This document shows, in pieces, positions 27,062 through 35,192 of a DNA stretch of 64,000 bases; the first letter of the stretch is position 1, and each line of letters begins with the position of its first letter. The translations under genes and the position numbers were made by a program. The stretch is from Bacteroidales bacterium (lineage in GTDB: Bacteria > Bacteroidota > Bacteroidia > Bacteroidales > UBA932). Below the pieces are notes generated by a model, which was not told the origin of the DNA, searched no databases, and saw only the letters and a program-made list of their open reading frames with translations. The stretch covers positions 1 through 64,000 of the forward strand of contig JAFRUH010000021.1 of assembly GCA_017438975.1 (NCBI GenBank), in the 5' to 3' direction.

Positions 27062-28669
27062 CTACCGGAAGAATCCGTGGAGCTTTTCCCCGGTGTTGCC
27101 GGGGTACAGTTTCAGGAAGACGGTCCCATGCGGGGCGACTTCGGTTTCCCAGCGGTCTTTCTGTCCGACCTTCCCGAGTTCCTGCTGGCGCCAGAGGTCG
27201 CGGAGGGACTGTTCCCCGATCAGGCCGAGGGCATGCGGCACGAAGCCGATCGTTTTCGTTTCTTCCGAGAGATTGAACAGCGCGACGGCGAGGGATCCGT
27301 CCTCAAGCGGTTTGACGTAGATCGCATACGAATCGTCCCCCTCCTGCCGGACGCCCTGGACGCCGAGCGGATCCTGGTTGATGTCAATGACTTCATTGTT
27401 GCAGAGGAGGCTGATCGTGAAATCGTCCATATCCGCCATATCGCAGCCGATCAGCAGCGGGGAGGAGAGAATGGACCAGAGGGTAATGTGCGTAAACTGC
27501 TCGTCGGGGGTCAGGTTGGACCAGTGCGTCTTGGGTCCCCAGCCGACCTTTCCGACGACCAGCATGTCCGCGTCCGGCCAGTTGCCCGGAGCCTTGAATC
27601 CGGCCCAGCGGTCCTGGCCGTTGAATCCGATGTTCGACATGTTCTTCCAGTTGTCCCGGATATCGCCGGTCGTCCGCCAGCATTCGGCGTTTTCGCGGAG
27701 GACGGGGCCCATGATCACTTTGGAGGAATTGGAGATGGAATAGACGATGTCCCGGCCGGTCTCGAGAAGGGCCTGCCTCATGTCCTTGAGCCACCAGGGA
27801 TCGTTGTTGTTCCAGTCGTATTTCAGATAGTCGACCCCCCAGTCGGCCCACTGCCTGGCATCCGCCTTGGCAAAGGAATAGGTCCCGAAGGTCCATACGG
27901 AATCCCGTTTCATCCGGCTCCGGTCGACTTTCCAGAATTCGTCCACGAGACCGTCTTCGATCCATTTGTAAGTTCCGTCCGGCCGGTCGCAGGAGGATCC
28001 GATATGGCCGGCGTAGGTGCCGACCCATGGACCGGAATAGATCCCGAGCTTGAGCCCGTTCTCATGCAGGAAGTCGGCGAGGGCCTTCATGTCCGGGAAT
28101 TTGCTGTTCGGCTGGATCGCATTGTACTTGCCGCCGCGGAGTCCCTGCCAGCCGTCGTCGATGTTGATATAGGCCCATCCGTAATCGGCGAGGCCTTTAT
28201 CGAGCAGGGCCTGCGCCGAGCTCATGACCTTTTCCTGGCTGACGGAGTTTCCCCAGCAGTTCCAGGAATTCCAGCCCATCGGCGGAGTCAGGGCGATCTT
28301 GTCGCCGATGACGATGCGGAGGTTCCGGGTAGTCTCCCCGAGGGCGTTGGTGGCTTTCAGGACGACGTCGTAAGTTCCTTTTCTCCGGGCCTTTCCAGAG
28401 ATAATGCCGGTGGATTTATTCAGTTTCAGGCCTCTCGGAAGCCCTTTTGCGGACCAGGTCATGGGCCTTGCCCCGGTCGTCGGGATGCGGAAGAGGAAAT
28501 CGGCCTTCCGCCGGGCACCGTAGACCTTGGGTCCATTGATGCGCGGGGTCTCGGGGGCCTTCGGGGTCAGGATGTACCGGCTGTTGTCCGGGGTCTCATC
28601 CTGGGCGGTCACACCCTGCGGAACTGCCAGGGCGAGGCAGGCGAGGGCGATGAGGAAATACTTTTTCAT
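27062..28669 (-). CDS. Exported GH27 alpha-galactosidase
   Basis: A 535-residue protein with a signal peptide (MKKYFLIALACLALAV), an Ig-like putative binding domain (about 35-122, RGLKLNKSTGIISGKARRKG) and a GH27 TIM barrel (about 125-430) with a short C-terminal beta domain. Landmarks are TPPMGWNSWNCWG, INIDDGWQG, nucleophile Asp285 in YLKYDWNN, and acid/base Asp336 in WRTTGDI. It cleaves terminal alpha-galactosyl residues and complements the GH36 enzyme at 3161-5404, which belongs to an unrelated operon. It is the last gene of PHP-M64-GH27; six bases separate it from M64. Confidence 0.95.
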   Translation of the reverse strand: MKKYFLIALACLALAVPQGVTAQDETPDNSRYILTPKAPETPRINGPKVYGARRKADFLFRIPTTGARPMTWSAKGLPRGLKLNKSTGIISGKARRKGTYDVVLKATNALGETTRNLRIVIGDKIALTPPMGWNSWNCWGNSVSQEKVMSSAQALLDKGLADYGWAYINIDDGWQGLRGGKYNAIQPNSKFPDMKALADFLHENGLKLGIYSGPWVGTYAGHIGSSCDRPDGTYKWIEDGLVDEFWKVDRSRMKRDSVWTFGTYSFAKADARQWADWGVDYLKYDWNNNDPWWLKDMRQALLETGRDIVYSISNSSKVIMGPVLRENAECWRTTGDIRDNWKNMSNIGFNGQDRWAGFKAPGNWPDADMLVVGKVGWGPKTHWSNLTPDEQFTHITLWSILSSPLLIGCDMADMDDFTISLLCNNEVIDINQDPLGVQGVRQEGDDSYAIYVKPLEDGSLAVALFNLSEETKTIGFVPHALGLIGEQSLRDLWRQQELGKVGQKDRWETEVAPHGTVFLKLYPGNTGEKLHGFFR

Positions 28670-28675
28670 GGCTGA

Positions 28676-30049
28676 TTATCTTATTAGGGTTACTTTTCCA
28701 TCTTTGGTGACGCGGATCTCCTTGACGGAGTCGTCGTCGAGGTAGATCGGGGGCAGGCCGGGTTCCGTATCATTCCCGGCAGCGACGGAGGACCGGGTCA
28801 TGGCCGCATATTCCACGGCCTGTTTCCGGCCCGCCTCGTCCGCCTTGACAAACTCTTCATAGTCGTAGGTCCAGTCCGGTCCGGCGCTCCAGTGCATGAT
28901 GTTCTTATAGATGGCTTCCCGGCTGGGGGCGTTGAATACCGCTCCTTTTCTGCCGTGGCTGTTCATCAGGCTGTTCATACTTGGACGATAGACTCCGAAT
29001 GCGTACAGCGCTCCGCCTTCAAAGACTCCGAGCCCTTCCTCCGCATACCGGGGATCCTTGAGGAAATGCGCCCAGCGGACTTTCTCCGGATCGCTCTCCA
29101 GGTCCAGGTTGCTGTAAGCGCCCCATTCGGCCATGCCCGCAATACTCGTAGTATTTGTAATGTACTGCTGGTTCTCGACATATTCATCGCCCAGGTATCC
29201 CAGCCCGTGTCCGCCCAATTCATGATTGATGAGAGGTCGATCCGGCGTCAGGATAAGCGCCAGGCAGTAATCCGGAGCGTATGAACAGAAACTTCGTCCC
29301 AAACTGGCCCTGGCATTTGTGAAAACACATATCTTGAGACCCTGTTTCCTTGGATTCGGGACCCGGTTCGCATAGGTGTGGCAGACGTCCCTGCGGACGG
29401 ACAGGGCATTGCCGAAATCGGCTGTCGTCCCGTCGGTGAGGTCTTCGGTAAGGCGCCGGTCGGAACCGGGTATTTTGAAAGAGGCGTTCCGGCTCACCAC
29501 TTTGACGGTGAAGACATTGAACCGGTTCCGGAAACTTCTGTAGGGTTCATAAATGAAAAACTGCTCCATCCAATCCTGCATGATCCTTTCATATCTTCCT
29601 CCCGGCTCCATGTCCCGGTCCGTGAAACCGTCTCCGAGGAAGATGATATTGATTCCCGGCCCTTCCGCAGCCTCCTGCAGGCAGATGACTTCTCCATCCC
29701 GCGAGTAATCAGACGACTGGTAATAGGATACGGAAACCCGGCAGGTCGCCCGGAAATCTCCGTCCTGGGACGTGACGCTGATTTCGGCCTCTCCGGGAGC
29801 GATCGCGGCGATGGCTCCGCCCGAGACCGAGACGACAGAGAAATCGGAACTGGACCAGAATAGGGTGGTGTCCGTCGCATCCGCCGGGATGACCGATGCC
29901 TTGACGGCAGTGCTGTCCCCGACGAACAGGTCCAGCCGCTCCGGTGTCAGCGTGACGCCGGTCACGGGAATGACCGGAACCGGCTCGGGCTCCCGCTCGC
30001 ATGAAAGGAACAGGTTCAGTATCAGGAGGATGGGGAGGGCTCGTTTCAT
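28676..30049 (-). CDS. M64 family zinc metallopeptidase lipoprotein with BIG2 domain
   Basis: A 457-residue lipoprotein (lipobox LFLSC). Residues about 28-108 form a bacterial Ig-like group 2 domain (VTGVTLTPERLDLFVGDS, IAAIAPGEAEISV). Residues about 120-430 form the M64 catalytic domain, with NIIFLGDGFT and the zinc site HELGGHGLGYLGDEY (His276, Glu277, His281, Asp288). M64 includes the Clostridium ramosum IgA peptidase; Bacteroidetes members are widespread and their substrates are mostly unknown. Neighbours are a PHP phosphoesterase (upstream, six bases) and GH27 (downstream, six bases). Confidence 0.92.
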   Translation of the reverse strand: MKRALPILLILNLFLSCEREPEPVPVIPVTGVTLTPERLDLFVGDSTAVKASVIPADATDTTLFWSSSDFSVVSVSGGAIAAIAPGEAEISVTSQDGDFRATCRVSVSYYQSSDYSRDGEVICLQEAAEGPGINIIFLGDGFTDRDMEPGGRYERIMQDWMEQFFIYEPYRSFRNRFNVFTVKVVSRNASFKIPGSDRRLTEDLTDGTTADFGNALSVRRDVCHTYANRVPNPRKQGLKICVFTNARASLGRSFCSYAPDYCLALILTPDRPLINHELGGHGLGYLGDEYVENQQYITNTTSIAGMAEWGAYSNLDLESDPEKVRWAHFLKDPRYAEEGLGVFEGGALYAFGVYRPSMNSLMNSHGRKGAVFNAPSREAIYKNIMHWSAGPDWTYDYEEFVKADEAGRKQAVEYAAMTRSSVAAGNDTEPGLPPIYLDDDSVKEIRVTKDGKVTLIR

Positions 30050-30055
30050 CCGAGT

Positions 30056-31225
30056 CTATTTCAGGTCGATGTGCAGGCGCCAGGGGAGGCGGACGCCGGC
30101 GTCGGTGAAGAAGTTGTCGACCGTGTAGTTCAGGTCGGCGGCATCGGCTTCGATGGGCTGGTTCTTGTCGAGACGGTAGACCAGAATCGTATAATGCTCG
30201 AACGGATGGATGGTGAGGTGTCGGGTCATCTGCCATTCCTCGCTGCCCGGAGCCTTGTCGAGAGTGACCGGGATGGAACTGTCGTTGAAGATCTCGATGG
30301 AGAGTTTCGTCCTTGTCTTCACGATCCTTTCGATTTTCAGGCAGGATTCGAGCAGGGGACGGATCAGTTCTCCGGCTCCGTAGACCTTCCCGTCCGCGAA
30401 GACCGCGGTCCGATGGTCGTCCAGGGCCTCCCGGATGCTTTCAAGGGAGCGTTCCTTGGCGAAGATCAGGGTGACGGGACGCAGTTCTCCGGCCATGAAA
30501 TCGATGTCCATGAACATCGGCGCGTGGCTGTCGGTGCCGCTGATGAGGGTGAGGCCTTTCTCGACGGCCCAGTGATGGGCTTCAGGGGAGTATCCCTCCC
30601 ACCAGTTGTAGATCTCGACGCCGTTGAGGAGCCCTTCCTTGCAGTATTTCTCATGCTCCTCGTAGATGACGGTCTTGTTCGGGGCCTGGCGGCACCAGTG
30701 GGGATGGTTCCAGGTCATGAAAGCGCCCTGGGACTTGGCCGTGCGGATGGCATCGTCGGCTCCCTTGGGCTGGTTGTCGGATCCGGCTGCGTCCATGGCC
30801 TTCCCGATCGGATTGTTGTCGGAGGTGAAAAGGGCGTTGAAGTGGCCCGGAGGCATGATCTGGCTGGTGATTTCGCAGCCGTGGACGATCAGGACGCCGG
30901 TCTCCTTGGCGGCCTTGGCGGCCAGTTCATAGGCGGTGTTCCGGTCGACCCTTTCCTTGCTGAAGGTCCCGTTGTTGGTGTATTTCTGGAGCCGGCCGTC
31001 GACATGGTCCGTGATGCAAAGCACGTCGAGGCCCTCCCAGACGCATTCCTGGACACGGGTGGTCGGCCAGACGGTGCCGTCGGAGAAGATGGTATGGATG
31101 TGCATGTCCCCCTTGAGGGTAAGGTACCCCGGGATATCGGGGACTCTCATTTCATGACGGACCTGGGCGGGTGCCTGCACCGCGAGAAGGGCGGCGCCGA
31201 AGAGCAAAGCGAGAAGACGTTTCAT
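30056..31225 (-). CDS. Exported PHP-domain phosphoesterase
   Basis: A 389-residue protein with a signal peptide (cleaved near APAQ) and a PHP metal-dependent phosphoesterase domain (about 35-290). It has GDMHIHTIFSDGT, ITDHVDGR, HGCEIT, WNHPHW and ISGTDSHAP, which supply the His/Asp/Glu metal ligands. A C-terminal beta domain of about 90 residues follows. PHP proteins hydrolyse phosphomonoesters or diesters using a trinuclear metal site; exported Bacteroidetes members probably act on sugar or nucleoside phosphates. It is the first gene of PHP-M64-GH27 and is divergent from polA. Confidence 0.9.
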   Translation of the reverse strand: MKRLLALLFGAALLAVQAPAQVRHEMRVPDIPGYLTLKGDMHIHTIFSDGTVWPTTRVQECVWEGLDVLCITDHVDGRLQKYTNNGTFSKERVDRNTAYELAAKAAKETGVLIVHGCEITSQIMPPGHFNALFTSDNNPIGKAMDAAGSDNQPKGADDAIRTAKSQGAFMTWNHPHWCRQAPNKTVIYEEHEKYCKEGLLNGVEIYNWWEGYSPEAHHWAVEKGLTLISGTDSHAPMFMDIDFMAGELRPVTLIFAKERSLESIREALDDHRTAVFADGKVYGAGELIRPLLESCLKIERIVKTRTKLSIEIFNDSSIPVTLDKAPGSEEWQMTRHLTIHPFEHYTILVYRLDKNQPIEADAADLNYTVDNFFTDAGVRLPWRLHIDLK

Positions 31226-31254
31226 TGGTTTACGATGGTTTGGTTGTTATCATA

Positions 31255-31262
31255 CAAATTTA
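31255..31262 (-). promoter_or_regulatory. -7 box of PHP-M64-GH27
   Basis: Reverse-strand TAAATTTG matches TAnnTTTG, about 30 bases upstream of the PHP gene start. No clear TTTG lies 19-21 bases upstream. Confidence 0.55.
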
Positions 31263-31295
31263 TAAAAAGAAATCCGTTTTCGGCAGAATTATTCT

Positions 31296-31303
31296 TACCT
31301 TTG
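31296..31303 (+). promoter_or_regulatory. -7 box of polA-ECF-rsmG
   Basis: TACCTTTG is a consensus TAnnTTTG box ending only seven bases before the polA ATG at 31310. The expected transcription start therefore coincides with the start codon. Confidence 0.55.
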
Positions 31304-31309
31304 GACCGT

Positions 31310-33937
31310 ATGACTCCAAAATTATACCTGATTGACGGCCATGCGCTTGTCTTCAAGATGTATTATGCGCTGCTCCGGCGCCCGATGATCAATTCCAAAG
31401 GGGCCGACATGTCGGTCCTCTACGGTTTTACCAAGTATCTGGTCGAATTGGTGGAACGGGAACGCCCGGCCTATCTCGCCGTCTCCTTCGACCCGCCGGG
31501 AGGGACTTTCCGGAACGAAATGTACCCTGCCTACAAGGGCACCCGTCCGCCGACTCCCCAGCTTATCATCGATTCGCTCCAACCCCTCATCGGGATCGTC
31601 CGGGCGATGGACATCCCCGTCCTGATGATGCCCGGATTCGAGGCGGATGACGTGATCGGCTCGATGGCGGTCCGTTTCGCCGGCGAAGGGGTCGATGTCT
31701 ATATGGTCACTCCGGACAAGGACTACGGCCAGCTCGTCGCGGACCACATCTACCAGTACAAGCCCGGAAAGAGCGGTTCGGATGCGGAAATCCTCGACAA
31801 GGCCGCCCTGTGCGCCAAATGGGGGATCGCCGATCCGTCCCAGGTCATCGACATGCTCGCGATCTGCGGGGATACGGCGGACAACGTGCCCGGCGTCAAA
31901 GGCGTCGGCGAAGTCGGAGCCGCGAAGCTGATCGCCAAGTACGGTTCCCTCGAGAGCATTTACGCCAGTCTCGATGAACTGACCCCGAAGCTGCGGGCGA
32001 TGTTCGAGGAGGCCGCCCCCCATATGCCGCTGAGCAAGCAGCTCGTCACGATCAAGACCGACATCCCGGTGCCCGTCACCCTGGAAGAGATGGTCGTGGA
32101 GCTCCGGATGACCCAGGATCTATCGAACCTTTTTACGGAGTATGAGTTCGGTTCCCTCCGGAAGTATTTCCAAACTTCGGAAGAGCCGGCAATGGCGGAG
32201 GAGCCTGAGCGGACATTCGCCTTTACTCCCGCCGGACCGGATGAATTCCTCCGGATGGCGTCCGGGGCGGGGATCGTGTCCATAGTGACGGATGCGGACG
32301 GGACCGGTTTCGGGGCGAAGGCGACACGGATGACCCTTGCCCTGTCGCAGGACGGAGCCATCCGGGTCACGGAAGGGCCTGCGGAAGCGTTCCGCGCCCT
32401 CCTCGAAAATCCGGCCGTCGCCAAGACCGGAGATGACCTGAAGCGGCAGATGAACCTCCTCGCCGCCGTCGGAATCCCGCTGGAAGGGCGTCTTTACGAC
32501 ATCGCGCTGATGCACTACCTGATCTGGTCCGAGCGGAGCCATAAAATGGAAAACCTCGCCCAGAGCTATCTGGGAATCGACCTCGAGGCCGGGAAAGAGG
32601 CCAGGCCCCTGTCCCTTTTCGACGAGCCGGAAGAGACGGCCGGGGAGCGCTATCCCGAAGCGGCCGCCGTTCTTCTTCTCCAGGAAAGGATCCATTCGGA
32701 GATGGGCCCGCTCTCGAAACTCTACGATACGATGGAGGAGCCCCTGATGAAGGTCCTCGCCAAGATGGAGCGGGACGGTGTCAAGGTCGATCCGGGCAAA
32801 CTGGACGATTTCGCGGCGGGACTCCGGAAAGAGTTGAAAGAGAGGGAAGAACGGATCCGGACGATTGCGGCGGACCCGCTTCTCAACGTATCTTCCCCGA
32901 AGCAGGTGGGCGACCTGCTCTTCGACAAGCTGAAACTCGACCCCAAGGCGAAAAAGAGCGCCAGGGGCCAGTATACCACAGACGAAACGACCCTCCTGGA
33001 AATCGCCGACCGGCATCCCGTCGTGGATGAAATCCTGGAGTTCCGGGCCGTCAAGAAACTGCTGTCGACCTATATCGAGCCCTTCCCGACCTTCGTTTCC
33101 CCGGGGGACGGACGGATCCATACCACCTTCAACCAGGCCCTGACGGCGACCGGCCGGCTCAGCAGTTCCAATCCGAACCTGCAGAACATCCCGGTCCGCA
33201 CAGACCGGGGCCGGGAGATCCGCAAGGCCTTCGTCCCCGGTACGCCGGACGGACTGGTGATGAGCGCGGACTATTCCCAGATCGAACTGAGGATCATGGC
33301 CCATCTGAGCTGCGATTCGCATTTGATCAAGGCCTTCCGGGACGGGGTCGACGTCCATGCCGCGACGGCCGCGAAGATCTTCGGCATCCCGTACGAGGAG
33401 GTTACCGCGGACCAGCGCCGGATCGCCAAGACGGCCAATTTCGGGATTATGTACGGCATCTCCGCCTTCGGTCTCTCGCAGCGCCTGAAAATCGGCAGGA
33501 AGGAGGCGAAACAGCTGATAGACGACTACTTCGCCGGATTCCCCGCGATCCGGTCCTTCATCAACGATACGATCGAGAACGCCCGTGAGAACGGCTATGT
33601 GGAGACCCTCTTCGGACGGCGCCGCTACCTTCCGGACATCTCCGCCCGAAACGCGACGGTACGCTCCCTTGCAGAACGGAACGCCGTGAACGCCCCGATC
33701 CAGGGGACGGCCGCGGACATCATCAAACTGGCCATGATCCGCGTCGCGGACAGGATCAAGGGGATGAAGAGCCGGATGGTCCTCCAGATCCACGACGAAT
33801 TGCTTTTCGATGTCGTGCCGGGCGAAGCGGAAGCCCTCCGGCAGATCGTCGTCTCGGAAATGGAAAACGTGATGGAACTGTCCGTCCCGCTGACCGTGGA
33901 GTGCAATCTGGGAAACAATTGGTTGGAAGCACATTGA
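31310..33937 (+). CDS. polA: DNA polymerase I with degenerate proofreading domain
   Basis: An 875-residue family A polymerase. The 5'-3' exonuclease domain (about 1-290) is intact: YLIDGHALVFKMYYAL, FEADDVIGSMAVRF, TPDKDYGQLV and GDTADNVPGVKGVG. The polymerase domain (about 480-875) is intact: SADYSQIELRIMAHL, RRIAKTANFGIMYG and QIHDELLFDV. In the middle 3'-5' exonuclease domain the DTET motif is replaced by VTDADG, the NLKYD motif by DLKRQM, and the YAAED motif by YPEAA, so at least two of the metal-binding acids seem to be lost. It repairs and removes primers, probably without proofreading. The ATG at 31310 gives MTPKLYLIDGH, the family N-terminus. Confidence 0.95.
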   Translation: MTPKLYLIDGHALVFKMYYALLRRPMINSKGADMSVLYGFTKYLVELVERERPAYLAVSFDPPGGTFRNEMYPAYKGTRPPTPQLIIDSLQPLIGIVRAMDIPVLMMPGFEADDVIGSMAVRFAGEGVDVYMVTPDKDYGQLVADHIYQYKPGKSGSDAEILDKAALCAKWGIADPSQVIDMLAICGDTADNVPGVKGVGEVGAAKLIAKYGSLESIYASLDELTPKLRAMFEEAAPHMPLSKQLVTIKTDIPVPVTLEEMVVELRMTQDLSNLFTEYEFGSLRKYFQTSEEPAMAEEPERTFAFTPAGPDEFLRMASGAGIVSIVTDADGTGFGAKATRMTLALSQDGAIRVTEGPAEAFRALLENPAVAKTGDDLKRQMNLLAAVGIPLEGRLYDIALMHYLIWSERSHKMENLAQSYLGIDLEAGKEARPLSLFDEPEETAGERYPEAAAVLLLQERIHSEMGPLSKLYDTMEEPLMKVLAKMERDGVKVDPGKLDDFAAGLRKELKEREERIRTIAADPLLNVSSPKQVGDLLFDKLKLDPKAKKSARGQYTTDETTLLEIADRHPVVDEILEFRAVKKLLSTYIEPFPTFVSPGDGRIHTTFNQALTATGRLSSSNPNLQNIPVRTDRGREIRKAFVPGTPDGLVMSADYSQIELRIMAHLSCDSHLIKAFRDGVDVHAATAAKIFGIPYEEVTADQRRIAKTANFGIMYGISAFGLSQRLKIGRKEAKQLIDDYFAGFPAIRSFINDTIENARENGYVETLFGRRRYLPDISARNATVRSLAERNAVNAPIQGTAADIIKLAMIRVADRIKGMKSRMVLQIHDELLFDVVPGEAEALRQIVVSEMENVMELSVPLTVECNLGNNWLEAH

Positions 33938-33940
33938 CCT

Positions 33941-34531
33941 ATGGAATACGATTATAAGCGCCTCTCCGACAAGGAACTTGTCCTGAAGGCCAAGGAAGGA
34001 GACCAGCTCGCTTTCCGGATCATCTACGAACGGCACAGCGCAGCGGTCCGCTCCCGGATTTCCTCCTATTTCAATTGGAGCGCGGATATCGACGATGTCG
34101 TTTCCGTGACCTTCCAGAAATTTTTCTCGAAACTTGATTCCTTCGATACGGAGCGGGACCTGATGCCCTGGCTCATCACGATCGCGACGCGGACCGCCCT
34201 GGACCATCTCCAGTCGATCAAGCGGGAGGAGGAGAAAAAGGAAGGGATCAAGCACAAGAGTTCGGAATCCTCGGAGGACGGCCTCGAAATCCTGACTGAG
34301 GTCAATCCGGAGGACGAAATCATCAACGGAGAGGAGCACGAGCGCCTGATGGGATTCATCGAGGAGCTGCCGTCGAAGTACAAGGAGGTCATGAAGAAGT
34401 ATATGATCGAAGAACTGGAGTATGAGCGGATCGCCCAGGAACTGGAACTGGAGCTCAATACCGTGCGTACCCGGATCCGCCGGGGGAAAGAGAAACTGGC
34501 GGAAATGATGTTGAGAGGGGAGGTGGAATGA
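33941..34531 (+). CDS. ECF-type RNA polymerase sigma factor
   Basis: A 196-residue sigma-70 family protein. Region 2 is near residues 20-95 (LAFRIIYERHSAAVR, DDVVSVTFQKFFSKL, RDLMPWLITIATRTALDHL). An acidic/Lys-rich linker spans about 96-130, and region 4 about 135-190 (ELEYERIAQELELELNTVRTRI). It starts three bases after polA and overlaps rsmG by four bases (ATGA). No anti-sigma (FecR- or zinc finger-type) gene is adjacent, so control must be elsewhere, transcriptional or through the linker. Confidence 0.9.
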   Translation: MEYDYKRLSDKELVLKAKEGDQLAFRIIYERHSAAVRSRISSYFNWSADIDDVVSVTFQKFFSKLDSFDTERDLMPWLITIATRTALDHLQSIKREEEKKEGIKHKSSESSEDGLEILTEVNPEDEIINGEEHERLMGFIEELPSKYKEVMKKYMIEELEYERIAQELELELNTVRTRIRRGKEKLAEMMLRGEVE

Positions 34532-35187
34532 TGGATTATCAGGCTTTTATCGAATTTGTCAGGGCGGCATTTTCGGACCTGACCCCGGACCAGGAGGAGC
34601 GTTTCAAGGCGATGGCCCCCCTGTATGAAGAGTGGAACGCGCGGATCAATGTCATTTCCCGGAAGGATATCGGGAATCTCTATGACCATCATATCCTCCA
34701 CAGCCTCGCCGTCGCCCGGTACCTGCAGTTGCGGCCCGACCTTCTGGAATCGTTCCGGGGGGCTTCCGTCCTCGATCTCGGAACGGGCGGGGGATTCCCG
34801 GGAATCCCTCTCGCCGTGCTTTTCCCCTCGGCTTCGTTCGTTCTCTGCGACTCCGTCGGGAAAAAGACGATCGTGGCTTCCGAGGTCGCGAAAGGGCTCG
34901 GACTCGGGAATGTCCGGATTGTGAATGCCCGGGCGGAATCGCTCGGGGAGACCTTCGATTTCGTCGTTTCCCGCGCCGTGGCCTCCCTGACGGACTTCTA
35001 CCCCTGGGTCAAGGGACGCTTCCGGAGGAGCATCCTGTATCTCAAAGGAGGCGACCTCGTCGAAGAGATCGCCTCGATGATGGGACGGTTCCGGCTTCCC
35101 GCCGGTTCCGTTTCGACCTGGGCCGTATCCTCCTGGCTTACGAACCCTTACTTCGACGGAAAGATGATTGTCGAAATCCGCCGCTGA
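34528..35187 (+). CDS. rsmG: 16S rRNA (guanine-527-N7)-methyltransferase
   Basis: A 219-residue SAM-dependent methyltransferase of the RsmG/GidB family: EEWNARINVISRKD, HHILHSLAVAR, the SAM-binding loop VLDLGTGGGFPGIPLA and VVSRAVASL. It methylates G527 of 16S rRNA in the 530 loop. Translation is coupled to the ECF sigma gene by an ATGA overlap. It converges on the SGNH gene with five bases between stops. Confidence 0.95.
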   Translation: MMDYQAFIEFVRAAFSDLTPDQEERFKAMAPLYEEWNARINVISRKDIGNLYDHHILHSLAVARYLQLRPDLLESFRGASVLDLGTGGGFPGIPLAVLFPSASFVLCDSVGKKTIVASEVAKGLGLGNVRIVNARAESLGETFDFVVSRAVASLTDFYPWVKGRFRRSILYLKGGDLVEEIASMMGRFRLPAGSVSTWAVSSWLTNPYFDGKMIVEIRR

Positions 35188-35192
35188 TCCCG

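Noticed and set aside
30071-31309. An apparent 413-codon N-terminal extension of polA
   Set aside because: It is antisense to the PHP phosphoesterase gene and has no homology to polymerases. The conserved PolA start is at 31310 after a consensus -7 box.
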